In this document: one piece after another, positions 14,013 through 21,929 of the stretch
Position numbering within the stretch: the stretch's first letter is position 1
Layout of the letters: each line of letters begins with the position of its first letter
NCBI GenBank assembly: GCA_031402225.1
Contig: JANNSD010000053.1
Location: 1-31,360 of the forward strand
Origin: JAGGAG01 sp031402225
Lineage (GTDB): Bacteria; Gemmatimonadota; Gemmatimonadetes; Gemmatimonadales; GWC2-71-9
Reading direction: 5' to 3'
Length of the DNA: 31,360 nt
Translations under genes and position numbers: made by a program
The notes under the pieces: generated by a model
Databases searched by the model: none
The model's input: the letters and a program-made list of their open reading frames with translations, nothing else
Told to the model about the DNA's origin: nothing

Positions 14013-15911
14013 TCAGCGTTTGAGGTTCTGGAGCCAGTCGTGGAACTGGTCGAGATCGTCCTCGCTGCGGGCGCCCTGCGGGGAGCCGGCGGGCCGGGGC
14101 ACGCTGCCCTGCCCCGCGGCGCCACCGTAGAACTCATCGAACGACACGCCACCGCGCTCGGCAGGCGGCGCACCTTCGACACGCGGCTTTCGGGACATGG
14201 GCGGAAGCGGGGACGCATCGTCGCCGAAAATCGCGCTGAGGGTCAGGTGGTCCGCCGCCGGACGCGTCGGTGTACCAGGCGCATCCGGACCCGGCGCCGC
14301 CGCCTCCGATGCCGGATGGCGGCCTGGCTCCAGCCCATTCGGGCGTGAGCCGAGCACGGTGCGCATGAGTTCGCGGACCGAGGTACCACCGGACGAACTG
14401 GCGGCGTACGCTGGCAGCGCGTTCGATTCCGCGGGCTCGATGGCCACCAGCGAAGCGACCCGCTCCGCCAGCCGCACGTCTCCCGGGCGCCGGGCGAGCA
14501 ACTCTCGATAGATCCGCAGCGCATCCGACGAATGCCCCTGCTTCAGGAACAGCTCCGCCATGCTCTCGGTCACGACCAGATCCGGCTCGTCCTCGAGCAC
14601 GTCCGGCGTCTCGCTCAACTCGCCCACCGCCACTTCAACAGAAAGGGAGGGGCCCGCCAGCGAGATGATCTCCATGATTTCCGTGATCGCGAGGCTGGCG
14701 GCCGCCCCGTTCGGCGTGTCGGGTTCAAACGCCTCGGCGTCTGCGTCGAGTGCGGCATCGCTCCACGTCACCCATTCACCGGGCTCGGTGTCTTCCTGCT
14801 CCGCCACATCTACCGGGCGGGATGGCGCCAACAGGTCGGCGGCAACATCCGCCGACTGGAACTCGTTGCTCGTGGCCGAGGTGTCGCCCACGGACAGTGC
14901 ACTGCCGCCGAAGTCGCTCGACGCATCGGGGAGCTGGAACTCGGACCCACCGGTGGCCGCCTCGGCCTCGGGGATGAGTTCCTCGGACGCCGACGGCAAC
15001 TGATACTCCGACGCTCCGTTGGCCGCGTCGACCGACGGCGCGGCGCTCAAGTCCTCTGATGCGGATGGCAACTGGTACTCGGACGCCTCGGAGCGCCCCG
15101 CGTCCGGCACCGCGTCGGCGCCGAAAGCCTCGGACGCGGACGGCAACTGGAACTCCGTGTGCTCAGCGGCGCTGAGGACAATTTCCTCGCTGGTGCCCAG
15201 CTGCATGACGCCAAGGATGGCGTCGTCCAGCACGACGGCGCTCGGGTCGGACATCGGCAGCGGCTCGGGCGCGGCGACGACGGTTGGCTCAAACGCTTCC
15301 ACCGGCTGGGCATCGAATGCGGCGGCACCACTGGTTTCCCGTTCGACCGTTTCGAGCGGGGGCAGCTCCTCGCCGAACGAGTCAGCAGCCGGATCAGCCG
15401 ATTCGAGGGCATTCTGTTCCAGCCCATCGAGCGGTGCCACCTCGGAGATGTCCCCGGTTTCCTCCGACCCTGGCGCCGCCGCGCCCTGCCCGGCGGACGC
15501 CTGCTGGGCATGGCTCTCCCGCACCCGCTCCAGCTGCGCCCGTGCCTCGTCATTACTCCGGTCCACCAGCAGGAGCTGCTCGAGCCAGCGGGATGCGTCG
15601 CCGAATCGGGTACCACGTTCCGTGATATCCGCCAGCGCCTTCAGCGCGATCACGTTCTCGGTGTCGAGCTCCAGCACGTGCGCAAACGCCTGCTCGGCGG
15701 CAGCGTCATCCTTGAGATCGAGATGACACCGGCCCAGCACAATGCTGGCGGGTATGTAGTCGGGGTGAAGCTCCAGGCCCGGGGTCAGGACACCGATCGC
15801 CTGGTGTGGATTACCTGACTTGCGGTAGGCTTCCGCGAGCGGGGCAAACGTCAGCCCCTGCGGATTCTCCTGATATCGCCTTTCGAGCTTCTCGATCTCG
15901 CTGAGCGCCAT
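14013..15911 (-). CDS. TPR protein with acidic disordered middle and EFQLPSASE repeats
   Basis: A 632-residue protein of unknown function. TPR-like helices fill residues 1-135 (LERRYQENPQGLTFAPLAEA, then GNPHQAIGVLTPGLELHP, then LGRCHLDLKDDAAAEQAFAH). A long acidic, low-complexity region spans about 140-440. Within it the motif EFQLPSASE or EYQLPSASE recurs about every 24 residues, starting at 253, 278, 302, 324 and 350, the last two degenerate. A second TPR pair lies at about 448-490. The C-terminus has VSFDEFYGG and DDLDQFHDWLQNLKR. I start it at ATG 15911 (MALSEIEKLE); the in-frame extension to 15992 would include the promoter. It heads the aroQ-pepP-acc run. It is likely a cytoplasmic scaffold, since no signal peptide is seen. 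Confidence 0.85.
   Translation of the reverse strand: MALSEIEKLERRYQENPQGLTFAPLAEAYRKSGNPHQAIGVLTPGLELHPDYIPASIVLGRCHLDLKDDAAAEQAFAHVLELDTENVIALKALADITERGTRFGDASRWLEQLLLVDRSNDEARAQLERVRESHAQQASAGQGAAAPGSEETGDISEVAPLDGLEQNALESADPAADSFGEELPPLETVERETSGAAAFDAQPVEAFEPTVVAAPEPLPMSDPSAVVLDDAILGVMQLGTSEEIVLSAAEHTEFQLPSASEAFGADAVPDAGRSEASEYQLPSASEDLSAAPSVDAANGASEYQLPSASEELIPEAEAATGGSEFQLPDASSDFGGSALSVGDTSATSNEFQSADVAADLLAPSRPVDVAEQEDTEPGEWVTWSDAALDADAEAFEPDTPNGAAASLAITEIMEIISLAGPSLSVEVAVGELSETPDVLEDEPDLVVTESMAELFLKQGHSSDALRIYRELLARRPGDVRLAERVASLVAIEPAESNALPAYAASSSGGTSVRELMRTVLGSRPNGLEPGRHPASEAAAPGPDAPGTPTRPAADHLTLSAIFGDDASPLPPMSRKPRVEGAPPAERGGVSFDEFYGGAAGQGSVPRPAGSPQGARSEDDLDQFHDWLQNLKR
14838..15155 (-). 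repeat. Five-copy coding repeat, about 24 residues per unit
   Basis: Residues 253-358 of the TPR protein hold five units with cores EFQLPSASE, EYQLPSASE, EYQLPSASE, EFQLPDASS and EFQSADVAA, spaced 25, 24, 22 and 26 residues apart. The cores are conserved while the linkers differ, which suggests selection on a short binding motif rather than recent slippage. Confidence 0.8.
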
Positions 15912-15951
15912 CCCGGATCCGTGGCCGTAAGTTGTTGGGGGATAATACGCT

Positions 15952-15980
15952 ATAGTAAAACGCCGTGTCGCGGGTGTCAA
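15952..15980 (-). promoter_or_regulatory. Near-consensus sigma-70 promoter for the TPR-aroQ-acc run
   Basis: On the minus strand TTGACA (15975-15980) is followed after exactly 17 bases by TACTAT (15952-15957). The expected transcript starts about 35 bases before the TPR ATG at 15911. This is the best promoter match I found in the window and probably drives at least the genes down to comB or ftsK. Confidence 0.65.
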
Positions 15981-16001
15981 CAGCTTCGGCAAAACCTGCG
16001 C

Positions 16002-16030
16002 TTGAGCTTTCGCGTTGCCAGTCTTACTCT
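16002..16030 (+). promoter_or_regulatory. Candidate promoter for the PpiD-like gene
   Basis: TTGAGC (16002-16007) and TACTCT (16025-16030) are 17 bases apart, about 45 bases before the ATG at 16076. It is back to back with the TPR promoter, so the 164-base divergent region would serve both genes. The leader then contains two GGCCCTT copies. Confidence 0.45.
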
Positions 16031-16075
16031 TAAGGCCCTTTTGGCCCTTCTGGATTTGACCCGGGTGTTCACCAA

Positions 16076-17902
16076 ATGATGAAGTCGGTTCGCAACGTCA
16101 CCACCAAGGTAGCTGCCGTAATTTTCGGTGGCCTGATGCTCCTCTTCGTCCTGCAGCTGAGCGGGATTTTCGATCAGAACTCGGGCAGCGCCTTCAGCGC
16201 CACATCGGTCGGCAAGATCAACGGCCAGCCAGTCGATGCGCGCGCCTATCAGGCGGCGGTCCAGCAGACCATCGACAACCAGCAGCGGCAAACCCCAGGC
16301 CGGCTGGGTCTCGAGCAGACGGAGCAGATCCGGAACGATGTCTGGGGCCAGTTCGTGGACCGCGCCGTCCTGGAGTCGCAGTACCGCAAGTACGGTATCA
16401 CCGTGAGCCAGGACGAGATCGTCGCGGCGATGCGGACCCAGCCGATTCAGGACCTGGTGCAGTCCCAGGAGTTCCAGACCGACGGCCAGTTCGACCTGGC
16501 CAAGTACCAGCGGTGGCTCGCGTCGCCCGGCGCGGCACCGTACCTGCAAGTCCTCGCGGCGCAGTATCGCGACGATATTCGCCGTTCCAAGCTGCTCCAG
16601 GCGGTCACCGCCGACGTATACGTATCGGACGCCGCCCTGTGGCAGCAGTTCCGCGACGTGAATGAGCAGGCGACGATCGGCCTCACCGCCATCCTGCCGC
16701 GCAACGCCGTGGCCGATTCGATGGTCACGGTCACGCCCGCTGAGGTGGCCGAGTACTACAAGCAGCACCAAGTCGCGTTCGAGCGCCCGACGACGGCGTT
16801 CGTCAGCTATGTCTCCATGCCGAGCTTTCCCGACGCCTCCGACACGGCGGCGGCGCTCGCCCGCGCGCAGCAGGTGCGCGCCGAGATCGCGGGTGGCGCA
16901 CCGTTCGCCGAGGTGGCACAGCGCGAGTCGTCGGACAGCGTCTCGGCGAAGAATGGCGGCGACCTGGGTGAATGGAAGAAGGGCGACATGGACGCGGCCT
17001 TCGATGCCGCGGCCTTCTCGCTGCCGATCAACGCCCTGTCCCAGCCGGTGCTGTCGCAGTTCGGGTATCACGTCATCCAGGTCAGCAGCCGATCGGGCGA
17101 CAAGGCCAAGGCCCGGCACATCCTCATCCCCATCGAGATCGCCGGCACCCACCGCGATCGCCTCGAGGCGCAGGCCGACTCGCTCGATCGCCTGGCCGAC
17201 CAGAAGGTCAGCCCGGCAGCCTTCACCGATTTGGCCAAGTCCATGGGTCTCGAGGTGAAGACCACGTCGATCCAGCAGGGCACCCAGGTCCTCGATGGCA
17301 ACATCGTGGTGCCCGACGCCGGCATCTGGGCGTTCCAGGCCGCAGCAGGCACCGCCAGCCCGGTCATCGAGACCGGCTTTGCCTTCTACCTGTTCCGTCT
17401 CGACAGTCTGGCGAAGGGTGGCGTTCCGGCGTTGGCCGATATCCGCGGCTCCGTCGAGTCGGCGGTGCGCGACGACAAGAAGCTGGTCAAGGCGCGGGAA
17501 CTCGCGCAGGCGTATATCAGCCGCCTCGACAAGGGTGAATCGCTGCCCGATGCCGCCAAGGCGATGGGATTCCCCAACCGGCAGTTCGGGCCGTTCGCCC
17601 GGGTACAGCCACCAATCCAGAGCGGTCAGGTGGTAGGAACGGCGTTCGCCCTCAAGCCAGGCGAACACTCAGGCGCCATCGAGACGCCACAGGGTATCTA
17701 CGTGATGGAGACGCTTTCCATCGTGCCGGCAGACTCGGCGCTGTTTGTGAAGGATCTCGAGAAGCTGCGCACCGACTCGATCCGCCGGGCGCGGCAGAAC
17801 CGGGTGAGGAATTACCTGCAGGCGCTCAAGGATGACGCCACGATCGTGGACAACCGGGCGGAGATCAACCGGCGCAGCCAAGCCCAGCAGGCCGCGTCGT
17901 AG
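16076..17902 (+). CDS. PpiD-like membrane-anchored peptidyl-prolyl isomerase (SurA_N/parvulin)
   Basis: A 608-residue periplasmic chaperone anchored in the inner membrane. A short cytoplasmic start is followed by one membrane helix (about 12-30, AAVIFGGLMLLFVLQLSGI), then a SurA_N-type domain (SVGKINGQPVDARAYQAAVQ, 44-63, through VLESQYRKYGITVSQDEI). A parvulin-type domain spans about 240-337 (FAEVAQRESSDSVSAKNGGD, LSQFGYHVIQVSSR). Directly after it KARHILIPIEI looks like the start of a second parvulin-like domain. The C-terminus is helical and ends in RSQAQQAAS. In E. coli PpiD sits near the SecYEG exit and aids newly exported proteins; that role is inferred here. The start could be ATG 16076 or 16079. 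It is the only housekeeping-type gene on the plus strand. Confidence 0.92.
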   Translation: MMKSVRNVTTKVAAVIFGGLMLLFVLQLSGIFDQNSGSAFSATSVGKINGQPVDARAYQAAVQQTIDNQQRQTPGRLGLEQTEQIRNDVWGQFVDRAVLESQYRKYGITVSQDEIVAAMRTQPIQDLVQSQEFQTDGQFDLAKYQRWLASPGAAPYLQVLAAQYRDDIRRSKLLQAVTADVYVSDAALWQQFRDVNEQATIGLTAILPRNAVADSMVTVTPAEVAEYYKQHQVAFERPTTAFVSYVSMPSFPDASDTAAALARAQQVRAEIAGGAPFAEVAQRESSDSVSAKNGGDLGEWKKGDMDAAFDAAAFSLPINALSQPVLSQFGYHVIQVSSRSGDKAKARHILIPIEIAGTHRDRLEAQADSLDRLADQKVSPAAFTDLAKSMGLEVKTTSIQQGTQVLDGNIVVPDAGIWAFQAAAGTASPVIETGFAFYLFRLDSLAKGGVPALADIRGSVESAVRDDKKLVKARELAQAYISRLDKGESLPDAAKAMGFPNRQFGPFARVQPPIQSGQVVGTAFALKPGEHSGAIETPQGIYVMETLSIVPADSALFVKDLEKLRTDSIRRARQNRVRNYLQALKDDATIVDNRAEINRRSQAQQAAS

Positions 17903-17909
17903 CGCGCTA
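17900..17909. other. Convergent stop codons inside one 10-base palindrome
   Basis: TAGCGCGCTA is a perfect palindrome. Its left TAG ends the PpiD-like gene and its right half, read on the minus strand, is the TAG that ends tatA. Only four bases separate the genes, so no ordinary terminator fits between them. Confidence 0.8.
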
Positions 17910-18155
17910 CTGCGACAGCCGCTTCGGCTCGCCGGTAGGCGGTGGCGGGGTCTGGCTCGCGTCCATTTGACGCGGCGGCAGGCTCTGGTGCGAATCCTGG
18001 CGCATGACCTCGTCCTGCGTATCGGTCAGGCTCCTCTTGAACTCGCGGATCCCCTTCCCGATCGAGGCCCCGACCTCTGGCAGGCGCTTCGCCCCAAAGA
18101 CGAGCAGCACCACCACCAGAATGATCATGATCTCGGAAAAACCGAGGTTGCCCAT
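17907..18155 (-). CDS. tatA: Sec-independent translocase subunit TatA
   Basis: Forms the pore-lining oligomer of the twin-arginine system for folded proteins. The 82-residue product has one N-terminal membrane helix (SEIMIILVVVLLVFGAKRLP) with the TatA hinge motif FGAKRLPEVG, then an amphipathic helix (IGKGIREFKRSLTD) and a Pro/Gln-rich tail. The sequence pattern favours TatA over TatB. The ATG at 18153-18155 is preceded by AGGAGGT, a strong ribosome site that overlaps the stop of the upstream small gene. TatC is encoded about 10 kb upstream on the same strand as part of a fusion ORF. Confidence 0.95.
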   Translation of the reverse strand: MGNLGFSEIMIILVVVLLVFGAKRLPEVGASIGKGIREFKRSLTDTQDEVMRQDSHQSLPPRQMDASQTPPPPTGEPKRLSQ

Positions 18156-18164
18156 GACGACCTC

Positions 18165-18437
18165 CTAGAAGAGCGACCGCGCGATCAGGTACGCGAGCAC
18201 TACCCCGATCAGGCCCAGCAACGACACATGCAGCCCCACCGGACCCAGCGTGAAAGTTAGCACCAGCAGATCGGCGGACACAGGCCCGACCGTGGGTGTC
18301 CAGGTGCTGGTGAAGAACGTCTTGGCGGCACTGTCGGGCATCCATCGCTGCAGCAGGGCGTTGAGGAACCCGCCAACGATGAAGCCGGCCAGCAGCACTC
18401 CCAGGTAGAACCCGGGTCGTCTTGGTCCAGCCCGCAT
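18165..18437 (-). CDS. Small two-helix membrane protein, DUF4321-like
   Basis: A protein of about 90 residues with a basic N-terminus and two hydrophobic segments, FYLGVLLAGFIVGGFLNALL and, after a polar loop, a C-terminal one ending LLGLIGVVLAYLIARSLF. The pattern (Gly-rich first helix, a central DLLVLTFTLGPVGLHVS stretch, short arginine-bearing tail) resembles DUF4321 proteins; function is unknown. ATG 18437 overlaps the stop of the polyprenyl synthetase gene by one base; GTG 18440 one codon earlier is also possible. Its stop overlaps the tatA ribosome site, so it is tightly coupled to both neighbours. Confidence 0.7.
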   Translation of the reverse strand: MRAGPRRPGFYLGVLLAGFIVGGFLNALLQRWMPDSAAKTFFTSTWTPTVGPVSADLLVLTFTLGPVGLHVSLLGLIGVVLAYLIARSLF

Positions 18438-19426
18438 CACCGCCGGCGGTCCGCCACGTAGGCAATCGAGGCGCGCAGCGCCTCCCTGGCCGGGGAGGCC
18501 GGCAGCACGTCGAGTTCGCCCTCGGCCTCCTGGGCGAACCGCATGGCCCGCTCCCGGGCATAGTCGAGCCCCCCGGCGCGCCCGACCGCATCAACAACCT
18601 CGGCCACCTGGTCGTTGCTCGGTTCCTGCGTCTGCAGCAACCGGCTGACGGCCTGGCGCTCGGCACCCGTCAGGTGCGGGAGCGCGGCAATGAGGGGCAA
18701 CGTGACCTTGTGCTCCTTCAGATCGAGTCCCGACGGCTTCCCCGTCACGCTCTGGTCTTCCGTGTAATCGAGCAAGTCGTCGACCATCTGGAACGCCATG
18801 CCAAGGGCCTGTCCGAAGCGGCCGAGCGCCGCGCGCACCTCCGGGGTGGCCCGCAGCGCCCCCACCTCGCAGGCGCCGGAGATGAGCGAGCCGGTCTTGG
18901 CGCGGATGAGCAGGTCGTACTGTTCCTCCGTGAACTGCAGCCGGTCGTGGGCCAGCAACTGCCGCATCTCCCCGACGGTCATCTCGTTGGTGACGCGACT
19001 CAGCACTCGCAGTGCATCCAGGTCGCTGAGCTTGACCAGCTCGATCACCGCGCGAGAATACAGGTAGTCGCCCATGATCACGGAGATCTGGTGACTGAAC
19101 AGGCTGTTGATGGTCGGCATGCCCCGCCGCAGCACGGAGTGGTCTACCGAGTCGTCGTGCACCAGCGTGGCAAGGTGAATCAGCTCGATCGTGGCGGCGA
19201 GGGCCACGGCGCGCGGATCAGGCCCGCCGGTGGCCTCATCGGTGAGCAGCGTCAGCGTCGGGCGGAACATCTTGCCCTGCATCTGGAAGAGGTGCGCGTT
19301 CACGTCGGCGATGAGCGCGAAGTCTGCCTCGACGATGCGGCGCAGTTCGGCCTGGACCTGCGGCAACCGGTGCAGGATCGGCGCCTGCACCGTGGCCAGC
19401 GTGACCGAGGCGACCTGGGCGCTCAT
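18437..19426 (-). CDS. Polyprenyl synthetase family protein (trans-prenyl chain elongating)
   Basis: Condenses isopentenyl diphosphate onto an allylic primer; long-chain members make quinone side chains or carrier lipids. The 329-residue product shows the substrate segment GKMFRPTLTLL (51-61), the first aspartate motif HDDSVDHSVLRRG (90-102, DDSVD) and the second FQMVDDLLDYTED (212-224). GKPSGLDLKEHKVTLPLI follows, as expected. The first motif has Ser where Val or Thr is common. Chain length cannot be read reliably. The ATG overlaps the upstream TPR stop by 4 bases (ATGA). Whether it is IspB, HepT-like or another type is open. Confidence 0.93.
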   Translation of the reverse strand: MSAQVASVTLATVQAPILHRLPQVQAELRRIVEADFALIADVNAHLFQMQGKMFRPTLTLLTDEATGGPDPRAVALAATIELIHLATLVHDDSVDHSVLRRGMPTINSLFSHQISVIMGDYLYSRAVIELVKLSDLDALRVLSRVTNEMTVGEMRQLLAHDRLQFTEEQYDLLIRAKTGSLISGACEVGALRATPEVRAALGRFGQALGMAFQMVDDLLDYTEDQSVTGKPSGLDLKEHKVTLPLIAALPHLTGAERQAVSRLLQTQEPSNDQVAEVVDAVGRAGGLDYARERAMRFAQEAEGELDVLPASPAREALRASIAYVADRRR

Positions 19427-21885
19427 TGCGGCTGCGCCACGCTGAGCCGGCTCACCCGCTCGCGCACGTCCATGAACTGGATATCCACCGCCATCGCGCG
19501 GTCGTAGCTCTGGCGGGCCTCCGGCAGGCGACCCTGCGCCTCACAGGCGCGCCCCAGCCAGTAGACGAGGCCGATTTTCTGGTCATCCCCGCCCTCGAGC
19601 GTGTCCACCGCGCGTCGCAGCACCGCCTCGGCTACCGCCATCTGGCCCTTCTCGAAGAAGGCCACGCCGAGGGCCTCGGACGTGCGTAGCCGCCCGCCGG
19701 GATCCCGCAGCGCCTTCTGGAACTCGGCGATAGCCTCATCGAGCAATCCCATTTCCTTGAACGCAATGCCCAGGTCGTAGTGGGCCTCGTAGTCGTCGTG
19801 GCCGACATTCTCATCGATGCCCTTCTTGAACTGAGCCAGCATGTCCTCGAAGTCCCGCTGTTCGTCACCGGTGGTCTCCAGCTGCTCGCCCTTCATCCGG
19901 GTGTCGCGCGGGCCATCGTCGTCGATGATGAGCGAACCCAGGTCGATGAATCCGAGCGGGTCGCCCACTGGCACCGGCCGAGGAGGCGGGGGCGCTGGTG
20001 CCGGTGGCGCGGGTGCCGCGCGTTCCGCCTCGAGGGTCTCCGCGAGGGCCTCGTCGATGGCAAGCTCGGCGGCCTCATGAGCCGAGGTCGCGCCGGTGGC
20101 CAGGTCTTCCGCGAGGGTTTCGGCGGCGATCACGTCCTCGGTGATCGCCACCTGCATTTCCTCATCGTCGATCCGCGCCGGCGTTTCTTCATGCTCGGTC
20201 GCCTCGGGCACCTGCTCGACGGCCGGCTCCTCCGGCTCGACCGGGATGCCCAGTTGCTGCATACCGTACCGCGCCCTCGGGCTCTCCGGGTCATGCTCGA
20301 GCACCCGCCCGTACACCGCCGCCGCCTTGTCATCTGCCTGCATGCGGAGGAGCGCGTCGCCCAGGTCGAGATAGGCCTCCAGCAGGCGATGCCGATCGCC
20401 AGAGCGGTAGGAATACTCGACCCGCTTCTGGTAGTACCGCACGCTATCGGGGTGCAGCGTGATCAGCAGGTCAACCAGCGCTTCGGCGTGCTCCCGCTGC
20501 TCCAGAATTTCATACCCCGAAAGGGCAAGTTCGAACTCATCGCTGGCGCGAGCGGTCTCACCCTGCATCAGCAACGCCTCGCCCAGCCGGCGATGCCCGT
20601 CGGGATTCTCCGGATCCTCCAGGACGAGGCCCTCGAGTTCGTCGACCGATGCCATGCCGGGATCGGCCGGCGGTACGGCGAACTCGTCGGTCAACTCCGG
20701 CACCAGCGCCTCGTCGGCCGCCGTCCCGGCCGGCAGGAACTCCAGGCCCGGGTCTTCCACGTCCGCGACAAAGTATTCGTCGTCCGCCGCCCCGGAATCG
20801 GAGGCCGCCGGCTCCTCGGTAACCGCAAACGATTCCAGCGTCTCCAGCTCGGCGATGGGCAACGGCTCCTCCGCCATGAATCCGTCGAGCGCGTCAACAT
20901 CGTCAGGGGTCGTCATTACCTCAAGACCCTCGAGCGGCCCGGCCTCGGCGACAAGGTCCGCGTCCGCCGATGCAAAGGCGGGCTCCAGCATGATGTCGAT
21001 TTCTCCGGACGCCAGGTCGGCCGGTGATGCCGCCACGTCCTCAATGAGATCATCGAGCCGGGCGATGTCGGCCTCGCCCGCCGCCTCGAGCGTCGTCAGC
21101 TCGATGAGTGGCTCCGGTTCCGGCAGTGGCGGCACCGCCCTCGGTACCTGGGCCGGGGTGCCGGGGCGCCGCTCCACCACTGGAGAGCGAGGTATCGGGC
21201 GTGGCGCCACCGGGGCGAACCCGGTGTCGAGGAACACGAGCCCCCCCGCACTGGCGGCGGGGCGCGCGTCATCAACCTCGTCCGCATCCTCCTCCAATTG
21301 CTCCCGCGTGCGCTGGGCACCGACCGCGTCACCGCGCGACTCCAGTTCCTGCGCGACGACCTCCACCTGCGTGCGTGCCTCGTCCTCCCTCGACGCGGCC
21401 CGCAGCAGCTCGATGAGCATGAAACGGATTTCCTGGTTGGCCGGAAAATGATCCGCGAAGACCTTCACGGCCTCGAATGCGGCGTCCAGCTCGCCCGCGT
21501 GATTCATGCGCTCGAGGTATTCAATGAGGTTCCGCTTCGCCTCGAGCAACATGTTCTTGCGTGCGTGGATCTGCGCGAGCTTGTAGTACGTCTGCACCCG
21601 TCCGGGATTTACCCGGAGGATCTTGCCGCAGAGCGCGATCGCGTTGTTGAGGAAGCCCTGCTCGGTATAGAGATCGGCCGCGCGCTCGTACGAGCGCACC
21701 GCAGCGGCCGGGTCGTTCACCTTCATGTACAGATCGCCAACCCGGTTGTAGAGCGAAAGGTCGGGATGCGGCTCCTTGCCCGACTCAAATTCCTGGATGG
21801 CCTTGAGGTAGACGTCGATCGCCCGTCGCCAATCCTCTTTCTGCTCGTACTTTCGCGCCGTATCCTTGAGCTTTTCCAGATTCAT
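19423..21885 (-). CDS. Large tetratricopeptide-repeat protein
   Basis: An 820-residue protein of unknown function with no signal peptide. Its N-terminal TPR block covers about 1-200 (KYEQKEDWRRAIDVYLKAIQ, then LYNRVGDLYMKVNDPAAAVR, then QTYYKLAQIHARKNMLLEAK). A long acidic, Pro-rich region follows (about 205-420). A second TPR block begins near DPENPDGHRRLGEALLMQGE and continues through RLLEAYLDLGDALLRMQADD. A second acidic/Pro-rich stretch precedes a third TPR block with HYDLGIAFKEMGLLDEAIAE and VYWLGRACEAQGRLPEARQS. The layout is that of a cytoplasmic scaffold. It shares architecture with the smaller TPR protein at 14013-15911. It overlaps the polyprenyl synthetase start by 4 bases. Confidence 0.88.
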   Translation of the reverse strand: MNLEKLKDTARKYEQKEDWRRAIDVYLKAIQEFESGKEPHPDLSLYNRVGDLYMKVNDPAAAVRSYERAADLYTEQGFLNNAIALCGKILRVNPGRVQTYYKLAQIHARKNMLLEAKRNLIEYLERMNHAGELDAAFEAVKVFADHFPANQEIRFMLIELLRAASREDEARTQVEVVAQELESRGDAVGAQRTREQLEEDADEVDDARPAASAGGLVFLDTGFAPVAPRPIPRSPVVERRPGTPAQVPRAVPPLPEPEPLIELTTLEAAGEADIARLDDLIEDVAASPADLASGEIDIMLEPAFASADADLVAEAGPLEGLEVMTTPDDVDALDGFMAEEPLPIAELETLESFAVTEEPAASDSGAADDEYFVADVEDPGLEFLPAGTAADEALVPELTDEFAVPPADPGMASVDELEGLVLEDPENPDGHRRLGEALLMQGETARASDEFELALSGYEILEQREHAEALVDLLITLHPDSVRYYQKRVEYSYRSGDRHRLLEAYLDLGDALLRMQADDKAAAVYGRVLEHDPESPRARYGMQQLGIPVEPEEPAVEQVPEATEHEETPARIDDEEMQVAITEDVIAAETLAEDLATGATSAHEAAELAIDEALAETLEAERAAPAPPAPAPPPPRPVPVGDPLGFIDLGSLIIDDDGPRDTRMKGEQLETTGDEQRDFEDMLAQFKKGIDENVGHDDYEAHYDLGIAFKEMGLLDEAIAEFQKALRDPGGRLRTSEALGVAFFEKGQMAVAEAVLRRAVDTLEGGDDQKIGLVYWLGRACEAQGRLPEARQSYDRAMAVDIQFMDVRERVSRLSVAQPQ

Positions 21886-21929
21886 TCGGCTCGGCCCGGC
21901 GATTGGGGAAACTCAGGAGCGGCTTGAAC

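Noticed and set aside
15977..17668. 563-codon open frame on the minus strand under the PpiD-like gene
   Set aside because: Composition is Arg/Gly/Leu-rich shadow sequence, no recognisable domain, and the plus-strand protein has clear PpiD/parvulin motifs.
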